This document shows positions 51,276-58,786 of a stretch of DNA of 64,000 nt, one piece after another. The stretch lies in the NCBI GenBank assembly GCA_049587715.1, contig JBAVEL010000003.1, positions 1 to 64,000 on the forward strand, in the 5' to 3' direction. Origin of the DNA: JBAVEL01 sp049587715. Its GTDB lineage: Bacteria; Bacteroidota; Ignavibacteria; UBA10030; UBA6906. The notes under the pieces are model-generated. The model was not told where the DNA came from. It did not search any database and worked only from the letters and a program-made list of their open reading frames with translations. The translations under genes were made by a program, and so were the position numbers. Every line of letters starts with the position of its first letter. The stretch's first letter is position 1.

Positions 51276-52825
51276 AGGTGCATGCCGCGCTTCTGGCCGA
51301 TGCGGGTCCGTGGGAGGAGCTCCTCCGCCAGGAAGGGCTTCCCTTCACCCGGATGCCTCATCCCGATGCGGGGCTGCTGGAGGAGTCCAGCGTGCTGATC
51401 CTCGCCCGCGCGCTCGCCCCCGTGGAGAAGACCGCCGTGGCGGGGTTCCTCCGGGCGGGAGGAGCGGTCCTCGGAGCCGCCCGCTACCTTGAGCCGCTCC
51501 TGGAGGGAAGTCTCCACGCCGAGAGGGTGGAGTACATCGTGGGGGACGGGGAGGAGGTGTTCGGGGGGAGCCACCTCATCGATCTCGGGGAGAGGATCGA
51601 GGTCCCGCCGGGTGCGGGGCATCTCCGGACGCCCTCGGGAAGCTACGCTGTGCGGGCGGGGGACCTGCTGGACGGACACTGTGTGGCGCTTCCCTTCGAT
51701 CCCGGCGCCCTGATGTTCGATGCGCGCGCGGCCAACAAGAGCTTCCACTTCCACACCGACCGTCTTCCCGCCGAGCGGGTCTCCCTGGTGTCCAAAGCGG
51801 AGGTGCGGTATCTGGTGCATCGCTCCCTGGAATACCTGCACCACAGGCGGGGCCTCCCGTACGCGCATCTCTGGTACTACCCGTCGGGCGACAGGAACCT
51901 GTTCGCCCTTCGCGTGGATACGGACGGGGCTTCGGAGGATGCCCTGGAGGAGCTGTACGGCCTGGCCGGGGAATCGGCCCTGGCCATGAGCTGGTTTCTG
52001 GACGTGAAGAGCCATGAGGGCCGGCTCCGGCGCTTTGCCGCCATGTCAGGGCAGGAGCTGGCCCTCCACTGCTACGAACACCGCACGCACGGAACCTGCG
52101 AGCAGAACCTGGCGGAAATCCGGAAGGCCCGGCATCTCCTGGGGGGGGCGGGCATCCGGGCGGAGGGTTTTGCCGCTCCCTACGGGGAATGGAACCCGGG
52201 ACTGGGCCGTGCCCTGGAAGAGGCGGGGTTCGCCTATTCCTCCGAGTTCGGGTACGCCTACGACACGCTTCCCCTGTACCCTTCGGCCTATGGAACCTCC
52301 TACGGCACCCTGCAGGTGCCCATCCACCCCGTGTGCATCGGGAGTCTGATGGCCGCGGGATACGGGAGCCGGAGGATGGCGGAGTACTTCCGCACGGTCT
52401 TTGGGCGGAAGCTCTCCCGGAACGAGCCCCTCTTCTTCTACCACCATCCCGGGCACAGACACACGGAAGTGCTGGCGGATCTGGCGATGGCGGCCGAGGA
52501 AGCGGGCATACGGAACACCACCTTCGGGGCCTACGCCGCGTGGTGGGGTTCCCGGGGGGCGGTGTCCGTGACGGTCCGCGCCGAAGGATCCCGGGTGCGC
52601 TCGGAGGGCAGGGGGCCGGCCACGGTGGCCCTGCATGTGACCGCACCCGGCGGCACCGAGGCATTCCTTCCGCTTGAGGGATCCGCATCGCTGGAGGACG
52701 GCTCGGTCTTCTCACCCGCCGTCCGGCCCGAGCCCGCCCCCTCCGACATCCGGCGGATACGCGCGTTCGACCCCCGGACGGCCCTGGCCGATCTCTATAC
52801 CCGGATAGGGAGGAGACTGCGATGA
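51272..52825 (+). CDS. NodB-like polysaccharide deacetylase with extra N-terminal domain
   Basis: A 517-residue protein. Residues about 1-190 form an N-terminal domain that I do not recognise (GATase-like strand pattern around FLRAGGAVLGAARYLEPLL). Residues about 205-430 resemble a polysaccharide deacetylase: RVDTDGASEDAL (Asp pair at the metal site), ALHCYEHRTH (two His), FAAPYGEWNP and FFYHHPGH. A C-terminal beta-rich tail of about 90 residues (VSVTVRAEG...) follows. It may remove acetyl groups from the exported glycan or act as a cofactor of it. No signal peptide is seen, which is odd if it acts outside. Confidence 0.7.
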   Translation: MKVHAALLADAGPWEELLRQEGLPFTRMPHPDAGLLEESSVLILARALAPVEKTAVAGFLRAGGAVLGAARYLEPLLEGSLHAERVEYIVGDGEEVFGGSHLIDLGERIEVPPGAGHLRTPSGSYAVRAGDLLDGHCVALPFDPGALMFDARAANKSFHFHTDRLPAERVSLVSKAEVRYLVHRSLEYLHHRRGLPYAHLWYYPSGDRNLFALRVDTDGASEDALEELYGLAGESALAMSWFLDVKSHEGRLRRFAAMSGQELALHCYEHRTHGTCEQNLAEIRKARHLLGGAGIRAEGFAAPYGEWNPGLGRALEEAGFAYSSEFGYAYDTLPLYPSAYGTSYGTLQVPIHPVCIGSLMAAGYGSRRMAEYFRTVFGRKLSRNEPLFFYHHPGHRHTEVLADLAMAAEEAGIRNTTFGAYAAWWGSRGAVSVTVRAEGSRVRSEGRGPATVALHVTAPGGTEAFLPLEGSASLEDGSVFSPAVRPEPAPSDIRRIRAFDPRTALADLYTRIGRRLR

Positions 52826-53877
52826 GAGTCTGCATGGCGGGTTACCAGGCCGTCTCGATCCTGAGGGGAGGTCCCCACACGCAGATCCGGGGCACGGCGG
52901 AGCATCTTCCCGAGTTCGGGGTGACGCCGCAGTTGTTTGATCCCTGGTCGGGCTTCCGCCCCGGGGAGTGGGATCTCTTCCATCTGTTTGCCGCCAACAT
53001 CGGGACCTACCACCTGGCGCGGGAGATCCACGCGCTGGGGGTTCCCCTGGTTGTCTCTCCCGTCATCTACAGCAGGCACTCCACGGCCTTCGTGCGCACC
53101 GCGCTGGGCGTCACGCGGCTCCTGGGGCGGGCGGGCCGCGGGATATGGTCCGACTACGGTCTGGCGGCGGATATCTGCGGCTGGGCATCGCGGGTCGTCC
53201 CCAACACGGAGGCGGAGGCGCACCTCCTCAGGCAGGGTCTGGGTGTGCCGGGGTCGAAGATTCGCGTCATTCCGAACGGGGTGGAGGAACGGTTTGCCGC
53301 AGCGGATCCCGCTCTCTTCCGGAAGCAGTACGGGCTGGAGGGGTTCATCCTGAATGTGGGGCACACGGGGCACGAGAGGAAGAACGTGCTGAACCTGATC
53401 CGGGCCCTGGCGGGAATACCTCATCCGGCCGTCATCATCGGGAGGATCATCCGGAGCCCGTATGGGGAGCGCTGCCGGGAGGAGGCGGCGCGCCATCGGC
53501 ACATCCTCCTCCTGGACGGGCTCCCGCACGAGTCGCCAATGCTCGCCTCCGCCTATGCGGCCTGCGATGTGTTTGTTCTCCCCTCCGAGTTTGAGACACC
53601 GGGCATCGCCGCCCTGGAAGCGGCCCTGGCGGGGGCGAAGATCGTGATGACCCCCCACGGCGGCACCCGGGAGTACTTTGGAGAGATGGCCGATTACGTG
53701 GAACCCTCCTCCGTGGAATCCATCCGGGAGGGAATCAGGCGTGCCCTCGCCCGGGCGCGGACCCCCCGGCTCCGGGATCACGTCCTACGGGAATACACCT
53801 GGCGGAGCGTGGCCCGGAAGACCGCCGCACTCTATGCGGAGGTCGCCGGAGGGGCTCCGGCGGGAAGAGGGGTTTGA
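52822..53877 (+). CDS. Family 4 glycosyltransferase
   Basis: A 351-residue GT-B protein. VVPNTEAEAHLLRQ and VIPNGVEERF (about 147-160) mark the linker, and FVLPSEFETPGIAALEAALAGAKIVMT (in part: SEFETPGIAALEAALAG) the nucleotide-sugar site with the ExxxxxxxE pattern. A GDP- or UDP-sugar donor is likely; manC at 26798 could supply GDP-mannose. Start in ATGA overlap with the previous gene. Its stop codon lies in the -35 box of the tRNA-Ser promoter. Confidence 0.87.
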   Translation: MRVCMAGYQAVSILRGGPHTQIRGTAEHLPEFGVTPQLFDPWSGFRPGEWDLFHLFAANIGTYHLAREIHALGVPLVVSPVIYSRHSTAFVRTALGVTRLLGRAGRGIWSDYGLAADICGWASRVVPNTEAEAHLLRQGLGVPGSKIRVIPNGVEERFAAADPALFRKQYGLEGFILNVGHTGHERKNVLNLIRALAGIPHPAVIIGRIIRSPYGERCREEAARHRHILLLDGLPHESPMLASAYAACDVFVLPSEFETPGIAALEAALAGAKIVMTPHGGTREYFGEMADYVEPSSVESIREGIRRALARARTPRLRDHVLREYTWRSVARKTAALYAEVAGGAPAGRGV

Positions 53878-53901
53878 CGGGGCTCCGGCTCTTCGTATAT
53901 T
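53874..53901 (+). promoter_or_regulatory. Promoter of tRNA-Ser
   Basis: TTGACG (53874-53879), 16-bp spacer, TATATT (53896-53901). It starts inside the stop of the preceding glycosyltransferase gene; transcript starts about 11 bases before the tRNA. Confidence 0.65.
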
Positions 53902-53918
53902 ACCCCGTCCGGCCGACC

Positions 53919-54002
53919 GGAGGGTTCGCCTAATGGTATGGCAGCAGTCTTGAAAACTGCCGCCCCGCAAGGGGCATGGGGGTTCAAGTCCCTCACCCTC
54001 CG
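53919..54002 (+). tRNA. tRNA-Ser (anticodon TGA)
   Basis: Class II cloverleaf: acceptor GGAGGGT/ACCCTCC, D arm GCC/GGC, anticodon arm GCAGT-CTTGAAA-ACTGC with anticodon TGA (reads TCA/TCG/TCN-type codons), long variable arm with CGCCCC/GGGGCA pairing, T arm GGGGG-TTCAAGT-CCCTC with one wobble. Discriminator G; CCA is not encoded. It sits inside a glycan cluster, with its own promoter and terminator. Confidence 0.95.
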
Positions 54003-54022
54003 CTGAATCCTCTTTGCACGCA

Positions 54023-54088
54023 GCCCGAAACTCCCCTTTCCCCCGGGAGCCCGGCCCCGGAAGAGGGGAAACGGGCCTTTTTTTCTTC
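54023..54088 (+). terminator. Intrinsic terminator of tRNA-Ser
   Basis: TTTCCCC (54037-54043) pairs with GGGGAAA (54065-54071) and the outer GCCCG (54023-54027) with CGGGC (54072-54076), followed at once by CTTTTTTTC (T-run 54078-54084). The remaining 180 bases to the next gene hold no clear promoter. Confidence 0.75.
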
Positions 54089-54265
54089 CTTTGGCGCATG
54101 TCACCCCGGGGGGAGGGGGTCGCGCGTGAGGGTGGGCACACACGGAGAGCGGGGGGAGATGTAGATTCCTTCACCGGATCATCAGGGTCTTCCCCGCTCC
54201 TTCCCACGGGAGCTCCGGCGCCGGGCGGCGGCATCCCGCCCATCCATCTTCATGCAGGCGGCATC

Positions 54266-55018
54266 ATGATCACGGTTGTTCTGCCCGCGTTCAACGAGGA
54301 GAAGAACCTCCCTCCCCTCATTGACCGGATCGGGGCGGCTCTTTCGTGTCTGGATTCGCCCTTCCGGATCCTGGTTGTGGATGACGGCTCCACCGACGGC
54401 ACCGCCGATGCAGCCCGGAGTGCCGCCCTCTCTCTGCCGGTGGAGTTGATACGGCACCCGAGGAATCTGGGACTCGGTGCCGCCATGCGGACGGGCTTCG
54501 CCTCCGCCCGCTCGGGCGGCGGGTCCGTGGTGACCATGGATGCCGACAACTCCCATGATCCCATATTGATACCCCGGATGATCCGGCTGCTGGAGGAGGG
54601 CCACGATGTGGTGATCGCCTCCCGGTTCCGGACGGGGGGCCGGGAGATCGGCGTGCCCCCCCACCGCCGGGTGTTGAGCCATGCCGCCGGAGGGATGATG
54701 CGCATCCTTGTCCGCTATCCCGGCGTGCGGGACTACTCCTGCGGGTACAGGGCCTACGGGGCCGGTGTCCTCAGCCGGCTGGCGGAGAGATTCGGGGAGA
54801 ACTTCGTACGGGAGCAGGGCTTCGCCTGCATGTTCGAGATACTCCTGAAGCTGAAGGCCGTGGGCGCGCGGGCGACGGAAGTACCCCTTGTGCTCCGCTA
54901 TGACCTGAAGCGCGGTGCGAGCAAGATGCGGGTCGGGCGGACGATGCTCCGCTACACGGCCCTGCTGAGCTCGGGAGGGGGGAGGGTGGTTCCCGCGGGG
55001 AGGTCCACGGGATCGTGA
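54266..55018 (+). CDS. Family 2 (DPM1-like) glycosyltransferase
   Basis: A 250-residue GT-A enzyme: VVLPAFNEEKNLPPLI (about 4-19), VVDDGSTDGT (about 38-47), MDADNSHDP (DxD site, about 92-100) and FRTGGREIGVP. No C-terminal membrane helices of the longer DPMS forms are evident, so it is likely a soluble or membrane-associated dolichol/undecaprenyl-phosphate sugar transferase. ATG 54266 is the first start at the conserved strand; the upstream frame passes through the tRNA terminator. Its stop overlaps the next GTG start. Confidence 0.87.
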   Translation: MITVVLPAFNEEKNLPPLIDRIGAALSCLDSPFRILVVDDGSTDGTADAARSAALSLPVELIRHPRNLGLGAAMRTGFASARSGGGSVVTMDADNSHDPILIPRMIRLLEEGHDVVIASRFRTGGREIGVPPHRRVLSHAAGGMMRILVRYPGVRDYSCGYRAYGAGVLSRLAERFGENFVREQGFACMFEILLKLKAVGARATEVPLVLRYDLKRGASKMRVGRTMLRYTALLSSGGGRVVPAGRSTGS

Positions 55019-56352
55019 CCCGGCCCGCAGGGTGGGAGGGGGAAAGGCCGCGCATTGCGGTGGTGGGGGGGGGGATTGCGGGGCTGGCGGGGGCGCACCG
55101 GCTTGCGCGTTCGGCGGCGGAGGTGACACTCTACGAGGCGTCCGCGTCCTGCGGGGGCCTGGGCGCCTTCTTTCCCTACGGCGGCACCCACCTGGAGAAG
55201 TTCTATCACTGTCTGCTCCCCGGAGACGACCATCTCCTGGAACTCCTGGGGGAACTGGACATGCGGGACAGCGTCTACTGGCGCACCGCCGAGTTCGGTT
55301 TCATGCACGAAGGACGGCTCTACGGGCTCAACACCCCCCGGGAGCTCCTGGCGTTCAAGCCGCTTCCCCTGGTGAGCAGATTCCGGGTGGGTTTCACGGG
55401 ACTGTATGCCAGCCGGGTTTCCTCCGGGGGCCTGGATGAGATCCCGGCGGAGGAATGGCTGGTGCGGCTTTCGGGCCGGCGCGCATTCGAGACGCTCTGG
55501 AAGCCCATGTTGCAGGCCAAGTTCGGGGAGCGCTATCATGAGATCCCCGCCCTCTGGTTCTGGACCCGCTTCAACAGAGAGAAGGGAACCAGAAAGGAGG
55601 TCAAAGGGTACATCCGGGGAGGCTACCGCCGCCTCACGGAGCTCCTGGTGGACTCTCTGCGCGGGAGGGGCGTACGCCTCCGGATGAACTCCCCCGTGGA
55701 GCATCTGGACCTGGACGAGGGAGGCCGCCCCGTCCTTTCTTCCAACGGCGCGCGGGACACCTATGATGCCGTGCTCATCACCACCCCCCTCGCCCTCTTC
55801 CGTTCCTTCGCCTCGGGGGAGAGGATGGCCCCGTGGACCCGCCGCGTCGATCCGGGAATCGACTACCAGGGAGTGGTGAACGTTCTTCTGGTTCTCCGGA
55901 GGAGTCTCACCCCGTACTACTGGGTGGCGGCACTGCATCCGGAAATTCCGTTTCAGGGGATCGTGGAGAGCTCCGTTCTGCTGGAGAAGGAAGATACGGG
56001 CGGACACCACCTGGCCTACATGATGAACTACGTGCACCGGACGGATCCCCTCTACGCCAGGAGCGATGAAGAGCTGGTGGGGGACGCGCTGAGGGGGCTG
56101 CGGGTGCTCTTCCCCGATTTCAACACCAGGGATGTCCGGGACAGCTTCGTCTTCCGCGCTCCCTTTGTGGAGCCCCTCTACACCCTGGGGTACCTCGAAA
56201 AGAAGCCGCCCGGCGAACTTGTGCCGGGACGCGTCTGGCTTGCGACCGCGGCCCAGGTGTATCCGGCCGTCACCTCCTGGAACAGCTCCGCGGGCCTGGG
56301 GAGGGATGCGGCGGGAAAGATGCTCGGGGCCCTCGGCCCCATTCCCGCATGA
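55015..56352 (+). CDS. FAD-dependent amine-oxidase-fold protein (protoporphyrinogen oxidase/UDP-galactopyranose mutase-like)
   Basis: A 445-residue flavoprotein with the dinucleotide motif VVGGGIAGLAGAHRLA (about 16-31) and EASASCGGLGAFF, which matches the GG-doublet after the FAD Rossmann fold, plus WFWTRFNREKGTRKEVKGY. The C terminus has VYPAVTSWNSSAGLGR. In glycan clusters such proteins are annotated as UDP-galactopyranose-mutase-like or nucleotide-sugar oxidoreductases; no direct evidence of the substrate exists. GTG overlaps the previous stop (GTGA); its own stop overlaps the next ATG. Confidence 0.8.
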   Translation: MTRPAGWEGERPRIAVVGGGIAGLAGAHRLARSAAEVTLYEASASCGGLGAFFPYGGTHLEKFYHCLLPGDDHLLELLGELDMRDSVYWRTAEFGFMHEGRLYGLNTPRELLAFKPLPLVSRFRVGFTGLYASRVSSGGLDEIPAEEWLVRLSGRRAFETLWKPMLQAKFGERYHEIPALWFWTRFNREKGTRKEVKGYIRGGYRRLTELLVDSLRGRGVRLRMNSPVEHLDLDEGGRPVLSSNGARDTYDAVLITTPLALFRSFASGERMAPWTRRVDPGIDYQGVVNVLLVLRRSLTPYYWVAALHPEIPFQGIVESSVLLEKEDTGGHHLAYMMNYVHRTDPLYARSDEELVGDALRGLRVLFPDFNTRDVRDSFVFRAPFVEPLYTLGYLEKKPPGELVPGRVWLATAAQVYPAVTSWNSSAGLGRDAAGKMLGALGPIPA

Positions 56353-57257
56353 TGCGCTCCGCGTTCCTGAGCATGGACGTGGACTCCGTGGCTTCGCATC
56401 TGCAGGGCTACGGGGTGACCGATGTCCCCGCCGACGGGAAGGCCTACGAGCGGGCCGTGCCCCGCCTGCTGGAGATGCTGGCCCGCCGCAACGCCCGATG
56501 CACCTTCTTCCTTGTCGCCCGGGAGGCGGCCCGGCATCCTGCGGCCGTCCGGTCCATAACGGACTCGGGCTCCGAGGTGGCCTGCCATTCCATGACCCAC
56601 CCGGTGCCGTTTCTCCCGGCCGATCCCCGCATCCGGCACAGGGAGCTGGGGGATGCGAAGCGCCTTCTGGAGGATCTGACGGGAAAGAGCGTGGAGGGAT
56701 TCCGGGCCCCGAGCTGGAATGCGGGACCGGATCTGAACAGGTGGCTTCTGGAGGAGGGGTATCTGTATGATGCCTCGGCGTATCCTTCCTGGATGATCCT
56801 GCTTCTGAGGCGCTCCGTGAAGAGCCGGAGCGGAATCCGGGGCCGGGGGGCGGGCCCGGGAGTGTACGCGGCGCCCTTCGGAAACCCCCATCCGCACCGT
56901 GCGGAGACCGCCGCAGGGGAGCTGGCCGAGATACCCATCGGAACCATCCCCCTGCTTCGCATTCCGTACTATCACACCCTCCGCCTGCTCATTCCGGGCC
57001 GGGTGTTCCGGACCGTGGATTTCCTCGCCGCCTTCCGCCGGGGGGCCATGGGCTATGTCTTTCATGCCGTGGACTTTCTGGACACGGACCGGGACGGCCT
57101 GGACCCGCGCATCCGGCGCCATCCGGGAATGGAGAAATCCCTCGAGGCGAAGCTCCGCCTTGCGGAAGAGGCGCTGGGTGCGCTGTCCCGCAGAGGTCCC
57201 ATCGGCACCCTGGAGGGAGTTGCCCGGAACATCCTGGGGAAGGGGGCCGGGCTGTGA
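56349..57257 (+). CDS. Polysaccharide deacetylase (NodB/CE4-like)
   Basis: A 302-residue enzyme of the DUF3473-type polysaccharide deacetylase group: SMDVDS (metal Asp pair, about 8-13), ACHSMTHP (two His ligands, about 77-84) and FRAPSWN (arginine-containing motif 3, about 116-122). It would de-N-acetylate an amino sugar of the exported glycan. No signal peptide. ATGATG start overlaps the previous stop; its stop overlaps the following GTG start. A second, distinct deacetylase-like gene lies at 51272. Confidence 0.85.
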   Translation: MMRSAFLSMDVDSVASHLQGYGVTDVPADGKAYERAVPRLLEMLARRNARCTFFLVAREAARHPAAVRSITDSGSEVACHSMTHPVPFLPADPRIRHRELGDAKRLLEDLTGKSVEGFRAPSWNAGPDLNRWLLEEGYLYDASAYPSWMILLLRRSVKSRSGIRGRGAGPGVYAAPFGNPHPHRAETAAGELAEIPIGTIPLLRIPYYHTLRLLIPGRVFRTVDFLAAFRRGAMGYVFHAVDFLDTDRDGLDPRIRRHPGMEKSLEAKLRLAEEALGALSRRGPIGTLEGVARNILGKGAGL

Positions 57258-58744
57258 GAGGCGGCGGCTTCTTGACACTCCGGCCGCACGCTCCCGGCGG
57301 GAACGGGGATGCGCCGGGAACCTACCGGCTCCTTGCGGGGGCCGAGACACTCCTGGCACTGGGGCTGGGGTTCTTCCGGCTGGGGAGGAACAGTCTCTGG
57401 CTGGATGAAGTGTTCAGCTTCCGTTTCGCGCGGGATCTCGGGAGCATGCTGGAGCACGACGGAAACGGCTGGCTCTACTACGGTCTGCTCTCGGTCTGGC
57501 GCGTCTTCGGCGAGTCGGAATCCGCCCTGCGAAGTCTCTCGGTGCTGGCTTGTGCGGGGGCCATTCCGTTCGCCGTGGGTGTGGGAAGGCGGCTCTTCAA
57601 CGAGAAGGTGGGTCTTGCCGCCGGACTCCTCCTGGCCGTGCATCCGACACTCGTCTTCTACGCGCAGGAGGCGCGGGGCTACGCTCTGCTCCTTCTGCTG
57701 GTGAGTGCGGCCTCCTGGTGCTTCCTGAAGGGGCTTGAAGGGAGAGGGCGGATGATCTGGGTGCTGTATGCCGGGCTCTCCGCGCTTTCGCTGTATGTGC
57801 ATGTGTTCGGGGCGTTCGCCGTCTGCGCCCACGCCGTGGCGCTCTGTGCCTGGGGCATGGGGCGCGTCATGTGGAAGAGGGCGGCGGGGGCATGGGTGGG
57901 GATAGCCCTCGCGGGACTTCCTCTTTTGATCTTCCAGCCGGGGGAAATCCACATCGGGTGGCTGGGCGGAGACCCGTTGGGGCGGGCCTATCCGCTCGCC
58001 CGGAACCTCCTGGGAACAGGGTGGCTCCTGGCTGCCTTCTCGTTCTTCGGAGCTCTGGAAGCGGCCTCTGCTTTCTCGCGCCGGATCTCACCTCGGGAGG
58101 ATCTTCCCCGCACCATCGTCCCCATTCTCTGGGTCCTTGTTCCCTTCGTTCTGGGTTTCGGGATCTCGGCCGCGATCATGCCGGTTCTTCTCTCCCGCTA
58201 TCTCCTGTTCTGTCTCCCCCCCATTGCGGTGCTTGCCGCAGCGGGTCTTCTGCGGCTGGATCGCCGCCTGGCGGCGGGAGGGATGCTGCTCCTTCTATTT
58301 CTTGCGGCGGTCCCGCTGGTGAAATGGTATCTCCTCCCCGACAGGAAGGAGGACTGGAGGGGGCTCACGGCGCATGTTCTGGCCGCATCGGAGGAGGGGG
58401 ATGCCGTGGCGTTTCACCCCCCCTGGGTCCGCGCGGGCTTCGACTACTACATGGAACGGCAAAGGGCGGACCCGGACCGCCTGCGCTTCCCCGAGCTCCT
58501 CCAGGGTGCGGCTCTTCCGCAGACGGGGGAGAGGGTGTCGGACCTTCCCTTCCCCGACGTGCGGCGTCTTGCGGAACTGGGCGCGCGGTACCGCCGCATC
58601 TGGCTCGTGCGCTCACACGAAATCGAGCGGCTGGGGCGCCGGGCGCAGGGGGATTTCATATGCGGGGAGATGGAGAAGCAGTTCCGGCTCAGGGAAACAC
58701 GCGCCTTTGCAGGGATCATCCTCCAGCGGTTTGAGCGTTTCTGA
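57254..58744 (+). CDS. GT-C family (PMT/ArnT-like) membrane glycosyltransferase
   Basis: A 496-residue protein with 10-12 transmembrane helices. The first extracytoplasmic loop has the acidic motif NSLWLDEVFSFRFA (D-E, about 50-63), and PTLVFYAQEARGYALL (about 132-147) matches the family's second loop; a soluble C-terminal tail of about 120 residues follows. These enzymes use polyprenyl-phosphate sugars on the outer face, the product of enzymes like the DPM1-type gene at 54266. GTG start in GTGA overlap. Last gene of the unit; the next has its own promoter. Confidence 0.82.
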   Translation: MRGGGFLTLRPHAPGGNGDAPGTYRLLAGAETLLALGLGFFRLGRNSLWLDEVFSFRFARDLGSMLEHDGNGWLYYGLLSVWRVFGESESALRSLSVLACAGAIPFAVGVGRRLFNEKVGLAAGLLLAVHPTLVFYAQEARGYALLLLLVSAASWCFLKGLEGRGRMIWVLYAGLSALSLYVHVFGAFAVCAHAVALCAWGMGRVMWKRAAGAWVGIALAGLPLLIFQPGEIHIGWLGGDPLGRAYPLARNLLGTGWLLAAFSFFGALEAASAFSRRISPREDLPRTIVPILWVLVPFVLGFGISAAIMPVLLSRYLLFCLPPIAVLAAAGLLRLDRRLAAGGMLLLLFLAAVPLVKWYLLPDRKEDWRGLTAHVLAASEEGDAVAFHPPWVRAGFDYYMERQRADPDRLRFPELLQGAALPQTGERVSDLPFPDVRRLAELGARYRRIWLVRSHEIERLGRRAQGDFICGEMEKQFRLRETRAFAGIILQRFERF

Positions 58745-58745
58745 T

Positions 58746-58774
58746 TTGACAAACGCCCGTGGAAGCCGTACTTT
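58746..58774 (+). promoter_or_regulatory. Sigma-70-like promoter of the Wzm/Wzt unit
   Basis: TTGACA (58746-58751), 17-bp spacer, TACTTT (58769-58774), ending 12 bp before the next ATG. Predicted start of transcription is only a few bases from the start codon, so the leader is very short or absent. Confidence 0.7.
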
Positions 58775-58786
58775 CCGCCCGGAATC

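Noticed and set aside
54162..54167. TAGATT as a -10 box for the glycosyltransferase at 54266
   Set aside because: No acceptable -35 hexamer lies at 16-18 bp; the transcript start of that unit is left open.
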